A stretch of DNA of 64,000 bases from Candidatus Flexifilum breve (lineage in GTDB: Bacteria; Chloroflexota; Anaerolineae; Aggregatilineales; Phototrophicaceae): positions 310,001 through 374,000 of the forward strand of contig JADKGC010000001.1 of NCBI GenBank assembly GCA_016717205.1, given 5' to 3'. Shown here piece after piece: positions 27,313 through 35,324 of this stretch. Position 1 is the stretch's first letter, and each line of letters starts with the position of its first letter. Under the pieces are notes generated by a model that ran no database searches, was not told the origin of the DNA, and was given only the letters and a program-made list of their open reading frames with translations. The translations under genes were made by a program, and so were the position numbers.

Positions 27313-28437
27313 CTAAGCGCTGCGCGGACGCACTCGCCCGATCAATGGCTGTCCCACCGCTGCGAACACCAGCACACCGAGAAACAGCAGCACAGCGATC
27401 ACATTGAACAACCCTCCGACCATGCGCCCGGGCGTCCACGCAGCGAGATCGCTGAGGATGCGCACCAGCAGCAGGGCATGCAGCGTCGCCAAGGGCAGAT
27501 AGAACCCGCGCATAAACGGAACCGTCTTGCCCGTCAACGCCGGGATGATGATCGGCGCATGCCCGAACACCATCGACATGACAAAGCCCAGCAGGATGGC
27601 GTGCAGGAAAGCGTCGTAATTGAAACCGGCATAGGTCGCGCCAAAGGCCATGCCCAGCACCCCGCCAACGGCGAGCCAGCCATAGCCAACGAGCAAGCAC
27701 GCGGCGATGTAGCGCGTCACACCCGTGCCGTGCACCGTGCGCCGGGCGATGTCATAGCGCAGCAGCCACAGCGCTAGCGCCACTTCGCCGAGTCCGGTCA
27801 CCCGCGCGCCCAAATCCAGTGTGAAGACACTGATCACCAGACCGATCAGGAACAGCAGCACCGCCCCGGCGAACAACTGCTGACTGCGGCGCGTGAGGCG
27901 GCGCACCCGCGAGAGTTCCAGCCGTTCGCCGACGATGGTCAGCACGAGAAAGCCGATCCACAGATGCACGACTGCATACACAGGCTGTCCGCTGAACCAC
28001 AGCCCGTTGCCGACCAACCAGCAGGCCGCCGCTAAGGCCATCGTCAGCGTGTAGAGCGCCAGATGCCGCCGCAGGATCACGACGAAAATCAGCGCCATGC
28101 CACCGCTGCCCAGCGTGACCAGGCCGAGCGCGAACGGAGTCGCCCCGGTGATGATCAGCATGACTGCGCCGAACGCCGTAGCCGCAGGCGCGAGATATGC
28201 CCAACCGTGCCGCCGATCCAAGGCGGTGAGCGCCGTCGCCCGTTCGAGCGAGACGAGCGCCCCCAGCACGGCGATCATCAGCGACCCGTGACTGCCCACC
28301 AGCGGCGCGCTGATCGTCGGCATCGACCAGCCCAAGCGCTGAAGCGCCGCCCACAGGCCGAGCAGAACCCCCGCGCCGAGCGTGAACATCAGTAGTCGCG
28401 TGATCAGGGGGCGCATCCGAAAAAGAACCGCCGTCAT
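27313..28437 (-). CDS. NnrS-like 12-helix membrane protein
   Basis: The 374-residue product is almost wholly hydrophobic, with about 12 membrane helices. Conserved-looking histidines lie in VGSHGSLMIAVLG, VHLWIGFLVLTIVGERLEL, and FLHAILLGFVMSMVFGHAPI. The layout recalls NnrS, a haem- and copper-containing membrane protein that protects against NO, but the match is remote. It is the last gene of an operon with a cupin and two four-helix proteins, next to nirK, which supports a role in nitrogen-oxide handling (inference). The ATG at 28437 overlaps the cupin stop (TGATG). Confidence 0.6.
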   Translation of the reverse strand: MTAVLFRMRPLITRLLMFTLGAGVLLGLWAALQRLGWSMPTISAPLVGSHGSLMIAVLGALVSLERATALTALDRRHGWAYLAPAATAFGAVMLIITGATPFALGLVTLGSGGMALIFVVILRRHLALYTLTMALAAACWLVGNGLWFSGQPVYAVVHLWIGFLVLTIVGERLELSRVRRLTRRSQQLFAGAVLLFLIGLVISVFTLDLGARVTGLGEVALALWLLRYDIARRTVHGTGVTRYIAACLLVGYGWLAVGGVLGMAFGATYAGFNYDAFLHAILLGFVMSMVFGHAPIIIPALTGKTVPFMRGFYLPLATLHALLLVRILSDLAAWTPGRMVGGLFNVIAVLLFLGVLVFAAVGQPLIGRVRPRSA

Positions 28438-28778
28438 CAGGTGCTCGCCTGCCGCTGCGCTTTGACCATAATCAGCAGCATGGTCAGCGGGGTCGCCGCG
28501 TTCACGCTGTGCGGGAGCTGCGCGTCCATGTGAAACCACGCGCCCGCCTTGACCTCATGCGTTTCCCCACCCATGCTCACCGTGCCCTCGCCCGACAAAA
28601 TCTGAATGGTCGCGGGCATGGACGCCGTGTGCTCGGAGAGGCATTGTCCGGCGGCGAAGCCAAACACGATCACTTTGAGCGCCTCATCCTGATAGATCGT
28701 GCGGCTGGTGATGCTGTCTGGCGCAATCTCACCGACCACGGCTGTTAAGTTCTCAAACCAACGGTATGTCAACGACAT
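28437..28778 (-). CDS. Small cupin protein
   Basis: A 113-residue single-domain cupin. Motif 1 is seen in GQCLSEHTASMPATIQILSGEG and motif 2 in VKAGAWFHMDAQLPHSVNA, leaving two or three metal-ligand histidines. I chose the ATG at 28778, which has AAGGAG 8 bases upstream; a TTG at 28784 is in frame. It overlaps the NnrS-like gene and follows the second four-helix gene by 26 bases. Stand-alone cupins often occur in nitrogen-oxide gene clusters, but no activity can be assigned. Confidence 0.75.
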   Translation of the reverse strand: MSLTYRWFENLTAVVGEIAPDSITSRTIYQDEALKVIVFGFAAGQCLSEHTASMPATIQILSGEGTVSMGGETHEVKAGAWFHMDAQLPHSVNAATPLTMLLIMVKAQRQAST

Positions 28779-28804
28779 GTGCAATTCTCCTTGATGACTA
28801 CCAA

Positions 28805-29209
28805 TTAAGCGCTGCCAAAGGGCTTAATGCGCGGATACAACAATGCGGCAAACGCCGCCGAGCCGCCGACTTCAAACAGGCGACCAAGCGCGATCAACGT
28901 GTCACTGCCCAGTGATCCGAGCGCGACGGCCACAATCCCCGCTTGCAGCAAGCCAAAGCCGATCCACGCCCAGCGCACGCTGCCAAAGCGCGCTTGCCCG
29001 GTAAATCGCGGCAGAATCCAGAAGGCTACGCCGAGCGCCAACTGCAAAATCCACCCGAACAGCACCAGTTCGAGGTGCATGGGCAGCAGCCGCCAGATCG
29101 CCCCCGCGAACGGCAAGCCCTTGTTCCACAGCAGGAGCGCGCCCAGCGTCACGCCGAGGCCGAAGTCGAGCAGCGCTGCGCGGATCATCCATACGCTCAA
29201 GCGCGGCAT
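28805..29209 (-). CDS. Four-helix membrane protein, paralogue B
   Basis: A 134-residue protein with four membrane helices. Helix 2 carries MHLELVLFGWILQLALGVAFWILPRF, with a histidine at its start, resembling a haem-copper oxidase subunit I helix pair. It is clearly related to the preceding gene product. Function unknown. It starts one base after the stop of that gene (TGACATG), so the two are translationally coupled. Confidence 0.65.
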   Translation of the reverse strand: MPRLSVWMIRAALLDFGLGVTLGALLLWNKGLPFAGAIWRLLPMHLELVLFGWILQLALGVAFWILPRFTGQARFGSVRWAWIGFGLLQAGIVAVALGSLGSDTLIALGRLFEVGGSAAFAALLYPRIKPFGSA

Positions 29210-29210
29210 G

Positions 29211-29630
29211 TCAGCGCTCCTTCACCCGGCTCCACGTGTTGAAGATGAACCCCCACGCCGCCGCCAGCTGACATACCGCCGACAGCGCTAGCAGCCACCC
29301 GAGCCCGCGTTCCGGCTGCCACGCGACCAGCGGTTCGCCGAAGCCGCGCAGGATCAGCCCGGCATTGAGCGCGGTGTACACCCCCCACGCGACCGTTTCG
29401 CTGCGCCGCGGACGTTCCTTGCTGTACTTCGGGAACATCCAATAGGCGATGCCCATGATCAACTGGGTCACCCAACCGACCATGAGATAGTGCAGGTACA
29501 CGGGGCGCAGCGCTTGCAGCCGCGGATCGAGTCCCAGCACAGGCTGCAACGCGGTGAGCGTCGCCAATGCAAGCGCCACCACAAAATAGATCAGCGCAGT
29601 TTTGATCGTCCAGCGCACAAGCTGCGGCAC
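29211..29630 (-). CDS. Four-helix membrane protein, paralogue A
   Basis: A 139-residue, four-helix protein. Helix 2 reads LHYLMVGWVTQLIMGIAYWMFPK, parallel to the corresponding helix of its downstream paralogue. It starts at GTG 29630 with AAGGA upstream. It is first in a four-gene operon (paralogue A, paralogue B, cupin, NnrS-like). The single histidine at the membrane face could bind haem or copper, but only one such residue is present per chain. No function is known; the nirK neighbourhood points to nitrogen-oxide metabolism. Confidence 0.65.
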   Translation of the reverse strand: MPQLVRWTIKTALIYFVVALALATLTALQPVLGLDPRLQALRPVYLHYLMVGWVTQLIMGIAYWMFPKYSKERPRRSETVAWGVYTALNAGLILRGFGEPLVAWQPERGLGWLLALSAVCQLAAAWGFIFNTWSRVKER

Positions 29631-29942
29631 AAACGTTTCCTTTGACTAAGCGGATACAGAATCGGGCAGCAAGGCAGGGGTGCGTTATGGGTGATACAGT
29701 GTTAGGCATGCTGGAAAGTGCGTAACATGCGGGTTGTAGATCGGTTTTGGGACTTTGCGGACGCGATAAATCGCGTCCCTACGAGAAAATTGTGCTTGGG
29801 TAGGGACGTAATTCATTGCGTCCGCTGCTTCTAAACCAACTTCACCCGACTTTAAGCGACCGGTATCCCTTGCGCCTACGACCAATTACGCTTTTGCTGC
29901 GTCGAGGGACTTTTCACCCTCTCGTACTGATCACGCTACCAC
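29631..29942. promoter_or_regulatory. Spacer between nirK and the membrane operon
   Basis: This 312-base gap must contain the end of the nirK transcript and the promoter of the membrane operon, both on the minus strand. It holds a small inverted-repeat element at 29757-29825. I found no clear promoter and no copy of the palindrome seen before the nirK operon. Confidence 0.4.
29757..29825. repeat. 69-base MITE-like element with 26-base ends
   Basis: The ends, GCGGACGCGATAAATCGC followed by GTCCCTAC at 29757-29782, and their inverted copy at 29800-29825, agree at 22 of 26 positions. A third, solitary copy of the same end lies at 47361-47386. The left end is itself palindromic (GGACGCGA-TAAA-TCGCGTCC). 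Confidence 0.6.
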
Positions 29943-31466
29943 TTAGTGCCCGGCCATGTTCGCCGCGCCTTCACCGTGATAGATGGCGGGCTGCTCGTCA
30001 CCTTCGACATACAGATACCCGGCCAAACCGCGTTCCAAGCGGCTCAGCGAGTGATCCACGAGGATGTAACGTCCCGGCACATCAACCGTGAATTCGACCA
30101 CCGCTGCCCCACCGGAAGGCACCATCGTCGTCTGCACATCGAGAGCAGGCGGGCTGGTGAGCGAACCTTCCGTGTAGACGCGGTCGAAAATCTCGCCGAT
30201 CACATGGAAGGAGGACGTATAGTTGGGGCCGCCCACGCCGAAGTAAATGCGCACCGTCTCGCCGACATTGGCGCGCAGTGCGTGTTCATCGCTCGTCAGC
30301 CCACCGACCGCGCCATTGAAGACCAGATACGTCGCGTCTTCGTGGCTCATGGCGTTCATATCGAAGTTCATGTGTCCCGCCGTGCCGAACGGCTGATCGG
30401 TGTAGATGTCGCCCTGCATCACATAGAATTCGCGATCCACGGGGGGCAGACCGCCGGGCGGCTCGACCAGAATCAGGCCGTACATGCCGGAGCTGATATG
30501 GTGCGGAATGCTGGCCGTCGCGCAGTGATAGACGTAGATGCCGACGTTCAGCGCCTGGAAGGTGAACGACGTTTCGCCGCCGGGCAGCGTCTGCGTGTAG
30601 ACCGCGCCGCCACCGGGGCCTGTCACCGCATGCAAATCGATGGAGTGCGGGAACAGGCTATCGGTCGCGTTGTGCAGAAAGAAATCAACCGTATCGCCGA
30701 CGCGCACGCGCAGCATGGGGCCGGGGACTTTGCCGTCAAACGTGAAGTAGTTGAAGCTCGTGCCATCGGCGAGGACGCCCGTCACTTCCTGCGTGGTCAA
30801 CTCGGCGCGCAGCGTCATCGGGTCACGGTCGCCGACCGGAGGCGGCACATCTGCCGGGTCACGCACAATCGACACCGCATCGGCGGCGGCAGGCTGGACG
30901 GTCGGCTCGGCTTGCGCGAGCGCCGGAACGGCCTCAGCAGCTTGTTCGCTCGCGGCGGCGGTCCCAGTCACCTGCAAAATACCATGCATACCGATATCAC
31001 GATGACCGGGTACGCTGCACAGATACGTGAATTCACCCGGTTCGGTCGGCGTGAATTCAAGCGTAACCGTCTGCTCGTCTTCCAGCAGTTGACCGGTGGT
31101 CACATTCAGGATTTCGAGCGTCCAGTCGTGCAGCACGGGATCGCCGTTGATGACGGTGAGCCGCACGGTATCGCCGACGTTCGCGGTCAGCGTCGGGTTG
31201 ATCTGCCCGTCGATGCTGCCGCCTACGCCCTGGAACGCCATCGGCGGAGTCTGCCCGATGACCGTGCGCAGGGTGTATTCGACCACCTGAGTGGTCTCAC
31301 TGACCGTGTGCAGGTCTTCGGTCTGCGCGGAACTCGCCGCGGGGGTGGTCTGCGCTTCAACCGAGCGCGGCACAATCTGAATGCTCACTGGCAGAATCGA
31401 CACGCACAGCACAGCACACACAATCAAAATCAGCGCGCCAAAGGTCGGCTGAATCGGTCTATTCAT
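29943..31466 (-). CDS. nirK: Copper nitrite reductase fused to an N-terminal cupredoxin
   Basis: A 507-residue secreted enzyme reducing nitrite to NO. A signal peptide (~1-38) is followed by an extra cupredoxin (about 60-170) with a type 1 copper set H113, C150, H155, M160. The NirK part has type 1 ligands H274, C315, H323, M328; type 2 ligands H279, H314, H421; and catalytic D277 and H395. All ligands are thus present. An N-terminal cupredoxin fusion is known from Hyphomicrobium denitrificans NirK and may pass electrons internally. I chose ATG 31466, 6 bases after AAGGAG; the adjacent ATG at 31469 is possible. The start overlaps the ferredoxin gene. Confidence 0.93.
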   Translation of the reverse strand: MNRPIQPTFGALILIVCAVLCVSILPVSIQIVPRSVEAQTTPAASSAQTEDLHTVSETTQVVEYTLRTVIGQTPPMAFQGVGGSIDGQINPTLTANVGDTVRLTVINGDPVLHDWTLEILNVTTGQLLEDEQTVTLEFTPTEPGEFTYLCSVPGHRDIGMHGILQVTGTAAASEQAAEAVPALAQAEPTVQPAAADAVSIVRDPADVPPPVGDRDPMTLRAELTTQEVTGVLADGTSFNYFTFDGKVPGPMLRVRVGDTVDFFLHNATDSLFPHSIDLHAVTGPGGGAVYTQTLPGGETSFTFQALNVGIYVYHCATASIPHHISSGMYGLILVEPPGGLPPVDREFYVMQGDIYTDQPFGTAGHMNFDMNAMSHEDATYLVFNGAVGGLTSDEHALRANVGETVRIYFGVGGPNYTSSFHVIGEIFDRVYTEGSLTSPPALDVQTTMVPSGGAAVVEFTVDVPGRYILVDHSLSRLERGLAGYLYVEGDEQPAIYHGEGAANMAGH

Positions 31467-31701
31467 CATGGTCTCCTTGAGAGGTAATTTGCGTCGCGTT
31501 GACAACGAGATACGGCAGTTCGATCGCGTTGGTCGGGCACAGCGACTCACAGGTCGCACAGTAGATGCACTTATCCGGGTTGATTAACGCGGCTTTTTGG
31601 TCCAGCCACCCCAACGCCTTGGTCGGGCAAGCCGTGATGCACGCACCACAGCCATTGCACAACCGCGCGTCAATTTGGGGCATCCACACATCGATAGTCA
31701 T
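31459..31701 (-). CDS. 2[4Fe-4S] ferredoxin
   Basis: An 80-residue protein with two cluster motifs, CNGCGACITACP and CIYCATCESLCP. It begins MTIDVWMPQIDARLCNGCG. The stop overlaps the nirK start, and the DUF2249 gene ends 6 bases upstream, so all three form one operon. A cytoplasmic ferredoxin in a nirK operon may serve maturation or electron supply, not direct delivery to exported NirK. No good ribosome site precedes ATG 31701, which points to coupling with the upstream gene. Confidence 0.88.
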   Translation of the reverse strand: MTIDVWMPQIDARLCNGCGACITACPTKALGWLDQKAALINPDKCIYCATCESLCPTNAIELPYLVVNATQITSQGDHDE

Positions 31702-31706
31702 GGGGA

Positions 31707-31946
31707 TTACGCGCTCGTGGCACCCGCTGTACGGGTGATCTGCACGCGCCACGTCTCCGGGCCTTCTTCGAGATACGCCCAATCAAACTGATTGGCACGT
31801 TCGTGGAGAAACTGGTAGTACAGCGGCGTGGGCGCGTGATCGTTGACCAGTTCGAACGACTCGCCCACCGCCAAACTATCAAAGGTCGAGAAAATGAGTG
31901 GATGACGCTGGCGCGGCGCAATCGTGCGCACATCAATTTGCTGCAT
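31707..31946 (-). CDS. DUF2249 protein
   Basis: The 79-residue protein matches DUF2249 (TusA-like fold): DVRTIAPRQRHPLIFSTFDSL, then LVNDHAPTPLYYQFLHER and EGPETWRVQI near the end. Such proteins are frequent beside denitrification genes and hemerythrins; their role is not settled. It is the first gene of the DUF2249-ferredoxin-nirK operon and follows a candidate Crp/Fnr-type promoter. Confidence 0.85.
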   Translation of the reverse strand: MQQIDVRTIAPRQRHPLIFSTFDSLAVGESFELVNDHAPTPLYYQFLHERANQFDWAYLEEGPETWRVQITRTAGATSA

Positions 31947-31981
31947 GACAAGCTCCCCATGCTTTAAACCAAGATATACTC

Positions 31982-32023
31982 AGAATAAAGCTGACGTGGA
32001 TCGCTGTAATTCAGCTAGCTGAA
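31982..32023 (-). promoter_or_regulatory. nirK: Crp/Fnr-geometry promoter of the nirK operon
   Basis: The 14-base palindrome TTCAGCTAGCTGAA (32010-32023) has the 5-4-5 layout of Fnr-family sites, but with TTCAG instead of TTGAT half sites. On the minus strand TATTCT (31987-31982) lies 32 bases from its centre, exactly as in class II promoters where the activator centres near -41.5. The neighbouring Crp/Fnr protein is the obvious candidate activator. Confidence 0.6.
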
Positions 32024-32045
32024 GTCAAGATGAGAAAAACGCGGC

Positions 32046-32714
32046 TTACAGCATGGCGATGGAACGGAGGATGCGCTCGTCGGTGATCTCGATCATGTGG
32101 CGGTCGAAGCGGATTGCGCCCGCCGCTTCCAGATCGCGGAGCGTGGTGCTGACTGTCTGTGGGGTTGTCGCCAGATGCGCGGCGATGGTCGCACGGGTGA
32201 CGCCGGGGCCGCTCAGCGACGGGTCGGCGGCCTGCTGAAGGAGAAACCGCGCAAGGCGCGTCATCACTGAATACAACGTGAGGTTTTCGATCTGATTGAC
32301 CAGACCGCGCACCTTGCCGCTCAACACCTGCACCACTTTGAGCGCAAACGCGCCATCGGTGGCGATCAGGTTTTGCAGCACGGCGGAGGGCAGTACCCAC
32401 ATCGTTGTTTCGCTGAGCGCCCCGGCGTTGGCGGGATTCGCGCCGCCATCCAGCGCGCCGATCTCGTTGAACGTATCGCCGTCACCGAGCAAGCGCAGCA
32501 CATGTTCTTCGCCGTTAGGGTTGAGTTTGAAGATCTTGATACGCCCATGCTCGATGATCCACATGCCCAGCGTGGGATCGCCTTCGAGGAACAGCGTTTC
32601 GCCGGGGAGGTAGTGCTGGCGGATCATCCGCTCGGCGAGCTGCGCCCGCCGCGGCTCGTCAAACGCGCTGAAATAGACTACTCGGCTGAGCGCCTCGATC
32701 ACGGTCGCCTGCAC
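32046..32714 (-). CDS. Crp/Fnr-family regulator, DNR/NnrR-like
   Basis: A 222-residue protein with a cyclic-nucleotide-like sensor (about 10-125), a dimer helix and a C-terminal winged helix. No N-terminal cysteine cluster exists, so it is not an iron-sulphur Fnr; DNR-like haem sensing of NO is possible. The recognition helix TTPQTVSTTLRDLEAAG has PQTVST where Fnr has VETISR, so altered half-site choice is expected, in line with the TTCAG palindrome downstream. It starts at GTG 32714, with AGAGG nearby, and is followed by the nirK operon on the same strand. Confidence 0.87.
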   Translation of the reverse strand: MQATVIEALSRVVYFSAFDEPRRAQLAERMIRQHYLPGETLFLEGDPTLGMWIIEHGRIKIFKLNPNGEEHVLRLLGDGDTFNEIGALDGGANPANAGALSETTMWVLPSAVLQNLIATDGAFALKVVQVLSGKVRGLVNQIENLTLYSVMTRLARFLLQQAADPSLSGPGVTRATIAAHLATTPQTVSTTLRDLEAAGAIRFDRHMIEITDERILRSIAML

Positions 32715-32836
32715 ACACGGCCTCTCATTGTGAAATCCATGATTACACGTTCATTTTACACGGGGATAGCGAGGCTGCGTAGGGGTTACACCCATTCACC
32801 AACGGCGAAGCGGCGGAAATGACGAGTCTGCTGGCG

Positions 32837-32855
32837 CCCCCTCCCTGAATTCGGG
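32837..32855. repeat. Fragment of the GC-rich repeat
   Basis: CCCCTCCCTGAATTCGGGG matches the GAATTC-centred hairpin of the longer repeat copies but lacks its flanks. It lies 14 bases beyond the end of the DeoR gene. Confidence 0.5.
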
Positions 32856-32868
32856 GCACTTCAATTCC

Positions 32869-33651
32869 TCAGACGATGATCAGGTGGATGCCGAGGTCGT
32901 GCAGGCTCGCCTGCTGCTCAGGCTCCAGCCCGTCATCGGTCACGAGGATGTGCACGTCCTGCAAGCCGATCACTTTGGCCAGCGCAGCTTTGTGGAACTT
33001 GCTGCTGTCGCTCACGACGATGATTTGATCCGCGCACGCCATGCACCCGCGGAAGAGTTCAGCCTCTTCCGGCGTCTCCGCGCTAATCCCGCGGCTGACG
33101 GAAATCGCTTTTGCGCCGATAATCACCTTGTCAACGTGGATTTGCTGCAAGATGAGCCGGGAGAGCGTGCCGCGCACGGCCTGTTCGTCGGGATCGATGC
33201 TGCCGCCAATCAGGATCATGCGGTGGTTGCGCTGCCCCAAGAGTTCGTTCGCCACCAGCAGCGAATCCGTCACAATCGTCAAATCCTGATGCTGCGCCAG
33301 TTCGCGCGCAACCGCTAAGCCCGTGCTGCCGCCGAGCAGCAGCAGCGTTTCGCCATTGTGCACCAGTTCGGCGGTTGCCTTGCCGATGCGCGCTTTCGCC
33401 TCCACCTGCTCCGTCTGCCGCTGGATAATCGGCGACTCGCTGGTTGCGACCTTGCTGAGACGCATGGCCCCGCCATGCACGCGCTGAATCAGGCGGCGTT
33501 CCGCCAGCGCGATCAGATCGCGGCGAATGGTCGCCTCGCTGACGGCGAACGTCTCGCTCAAATCGGGGACGGTCAGGCTGCCACGAGCGTTGACCAGTTC
33601 AACGATCCGCTCCTGCCGTTCCAGTGTCATCAAATCGGTGTTTTGCATCAT
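32869..33651 (-). CDS. DeoR-family repressor (AgaR-like)
   Basis: A 260-residue DeoR regulator: winged helix VNARGSLTVPDLSETFAVSEATIRRDL, then the phosphosugar-sensing domain with ETLLLLGGSTGLAVARELA and VHVDKVIIGAKAIS-like strands. DeoR proteins usually sense phosphorylated sugars. It lies at the end of the GH4-GH114-LLM operon and opposite an agaS-like gene, the arrangement expected of AgaR in galactosamine loci. ATG 33651 overlaps the LLM stop by 4 bases (ATGA). Confidence 0.88.
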   Translation of the reverse strand: MMQNTDLMTLERQERIVELVNARGSLTVPDLSETFAVSEATIRRDLIALAERRLIQRVHGGAMRLSKVATSESPIIQRQTEQVEAKARIGKATAELVHNGETLLLLGGSTGLAVARELAQHQDLTIVTDSLLVANELLGQRNHRMILIGGSIDPDEQAVRGTLSRLILQQIHVDKVIIGAKAISVSRGISAETPEEAELFRGCMACADQIIVVSDSSKFHKAALAKVIGLQDVHILVTDDGLEPEQQASLHDLGIHLIIV

Positions 33652-34505
33652 TCCACCCCTGTAATTGGCCCGCGGGCAATGCGGGCGGTGATCGCGTCCA
33701 CGTCCCAGGGTTCCGGCCAGTCTGTGCCCAACGGCCAGCCCACACGCACCGGGCTGATGTCTTCCAGCCACCACGTGACGCCAGCACGGGCATAGGCTAT
33801 CACCCGCTCACGGTCAGCTTCCCCCTGCGTAATATCGCTGTGGATCGCGTCATAGTGTGCCATGTCCGACCGCAGCTCGGCAATTGTCGTCAGAATCTGC
33901 CGCCAGTCGTCGGGCTGAATGGGATCGTTCGGGCGAATCGCAAACATGCCATCCCAACGGGCGGCGCGGCGCAGTGGCGCGGGATTCGGGTAAAAGCCCG
34001 CCACCCAGATCGGAATGCGCGGCTGCTGAATGGGTGTCGGCTGAAATCGTAAGCCATCCACCTGAAAGTGCTGGCCATGATACGTCACTTCCCGCCCGCT
34101 CCACAGCGCATCGATGATGGTGAGCGCCTCATCCATACGCGCGGCGCGGACTTTCGGTTCGGCGTCTTCGCCACAGCGTTCAAAGTCATAGTCTGATGCA
34201 CCGAGGCCAACGCCGAGCACCGCGCGCCCGTTCGACAAGTGATCGAGCGTCGTCCATTCGCGCGCCAGCTTCCACGGGCGGCGGCGGGAGGGCGCGGTCA
34301 CAAGCACGCCTAAGCGCAGGCGCGTGGTCACCGCCGCCAATGCCGCCATGACCGTCGTCGCATCCGCCATCCGGTCAGGAATAGCCACGTGATCCCACAG
34401 GAAAAAGCCATCCCAACCGGCGGCCTCCGCCTCCCGCGCCAGCTTGATCAACACATGCACATCGGCGAACGGCCCGAGATTGGGGATCTGCAAACCAAAT
34501 TTCAT
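33648..34505 (-). CDS. LLM-class flavin-dependent oxidoreductase
   Basis: A 285-residue luciferase-like monooxygenase, beginning MKFGLQIPNLGPFAD with the TIM-barrel strand WDGFFLWDHVAIPD and the later RLRLGVLVTAPSRRRPWKLAREWTTLDHLS typical of the F420/FMN group. Its start region and GVGLGASDYDFERCGED match. It sits between the GH114 gene (3-base gap) and the DeoR gene (4-base overlap). A flavin oxidoreductase is unexpected in a sugar locus; its link to the pathway is unclear. Confidence 0.83.
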   Translation of the reverse strand: MKFGLQIPNLGPFADVHVLIKLAREAEAAGWDGFFLWDHVAIPDRMADATTVMAALAAVTTRLRLGVLVTAPSRRRPWKLAREWTTLDHLSNGRAVLGVGLGASDYDFERCGEDAEPKVRAARMDEALTIIDALWSGREVTYHGQHFQVDGLRFQPTPIQQPRIPIWVAGFYPNPAPLRRAARWDGMFAIRPNDPIQPDDWRQILTTIAELRSDMAHYDAIHSDITQGEADRERVIAYARAGVTWWLEDISPVRVGWPLGTDWPEPWDVDAITARIARGPITGVE

Positions 34506-34508
34506 ACG

Positions 34509-35324
34509 CTAGTCACTCTCACAGGCTTGCGGCGGCTCCGCGCCGAGATCATACATCTTGGTCAGCCACGAAAAGCCATAACGCAGCGCCGCCGGGCAGT
34601 AGTCCGCCGGATCCAGCCCTTCCTCACGGTATTCCACGCCGAACACAGCTTTCCCAGCGTCGATGAAGGGCAGCAGCAGCTCGCATTCCCCGTATTGGAA
34701 GCACTGTTCGTTGAGCGCCCAATCGAACGCGTCGACCAGATCGGCAATCTGGTTCAGGTCATTCTTCAGCCCAATCGACAAGCCGCGCTCATGCGCCGCC
34801 TCCGCCAGCCACCGGTTGTACGCCAATTGATCGGCATAGGTGCTGCGAAAGCCGCTCGCCTGCGTATAGCCATCGACGTTATCCGGTTCGACACCGTCGC
34901 AGCCTTTGGCGACCGCTAAGTCCAGCCGCGCCGCCATGATCGGCTGCAGGGCGTCCAACTGGCGGATGTCGAGCCAACGTTCGCCCGGCCAGTCGTCGAG
35001 CGGTTCGCCCAGCACCGCCGCGGGAAAATCGCCGCTGTCGGGACGCCAATCTTCATGACTCCCCGCGCTGAAGTAGCAGATCACGATGCGTCCGGCGGCG
35101 TGCAGTTCATCAATGACCGCTTGCGGCGCGTCGAACAAATCGATATCGTACATCGCGACGTCATAGGACGTGTCGATCTCCCCGGTCAGTTGCCACTGCC
35201 AGGTGACACCCGGCTCCGGCTGCCAGATGATCGGCGCTTCGGGCGTCACAGCTTGCGCCAGCGCCGCCGTGCTGAGCATCAGCGACACACCAACCGCAAG
35301 GAGTCTTTTCACACCGCGCCACAT
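34509..35324 (-). CDS. GH114 endo-alpha-1,4-polygalactosaminidase-like protein
   Basis: A 271-residue secreted TIM-barrel protein with a signal peptide (RLLAVGVSLMLSTAALAQ). GH114 features are SYDVAMYDIDLFDAP, IVICYFSAGSHEDWRPD, and KGCDGVEPDNVDGY with the likely catalytic acids, then NEQCFQYGECE near the end. Family members cleave galactosamine-rich polymers such as galactosaminogalactan. The start overlaps the GH4 stop (TAATG). Together with AgaS and DeoR this points to degradation of a galactosamine polymer outside the cell. Confidence 0.83.
   Translation of the reverse strand: MWRGVKRLLAVGVSLMLSTAALAQAVTPEAPIIWQPEPGVTWQWQLTGEIDTSYDVAMYDIDLFDAPQAVIDELHAAGRIVICYFSAGSHEDWRPDSGDFPAAVLGEPLDDWPGERWLDIRQLDALQPIMAARLDLAVAKGCDGVEPDNVDGYTQASGFRSTYADQLAYNRWLAEAAHERGLSIGLKNDLNQIADLVDAFDWALNEQCFQYGECELLLPFIDAGKAVFGVEYREEGLDPADYCPAALRYGFSWLTKMYDLGAEPPQACESD

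Noticed and set aside
29946..31487. A 513-codon open frame on the plus strand
   Set aside because: It is the antisense shadow of nirK, whose copper ligands are complete.
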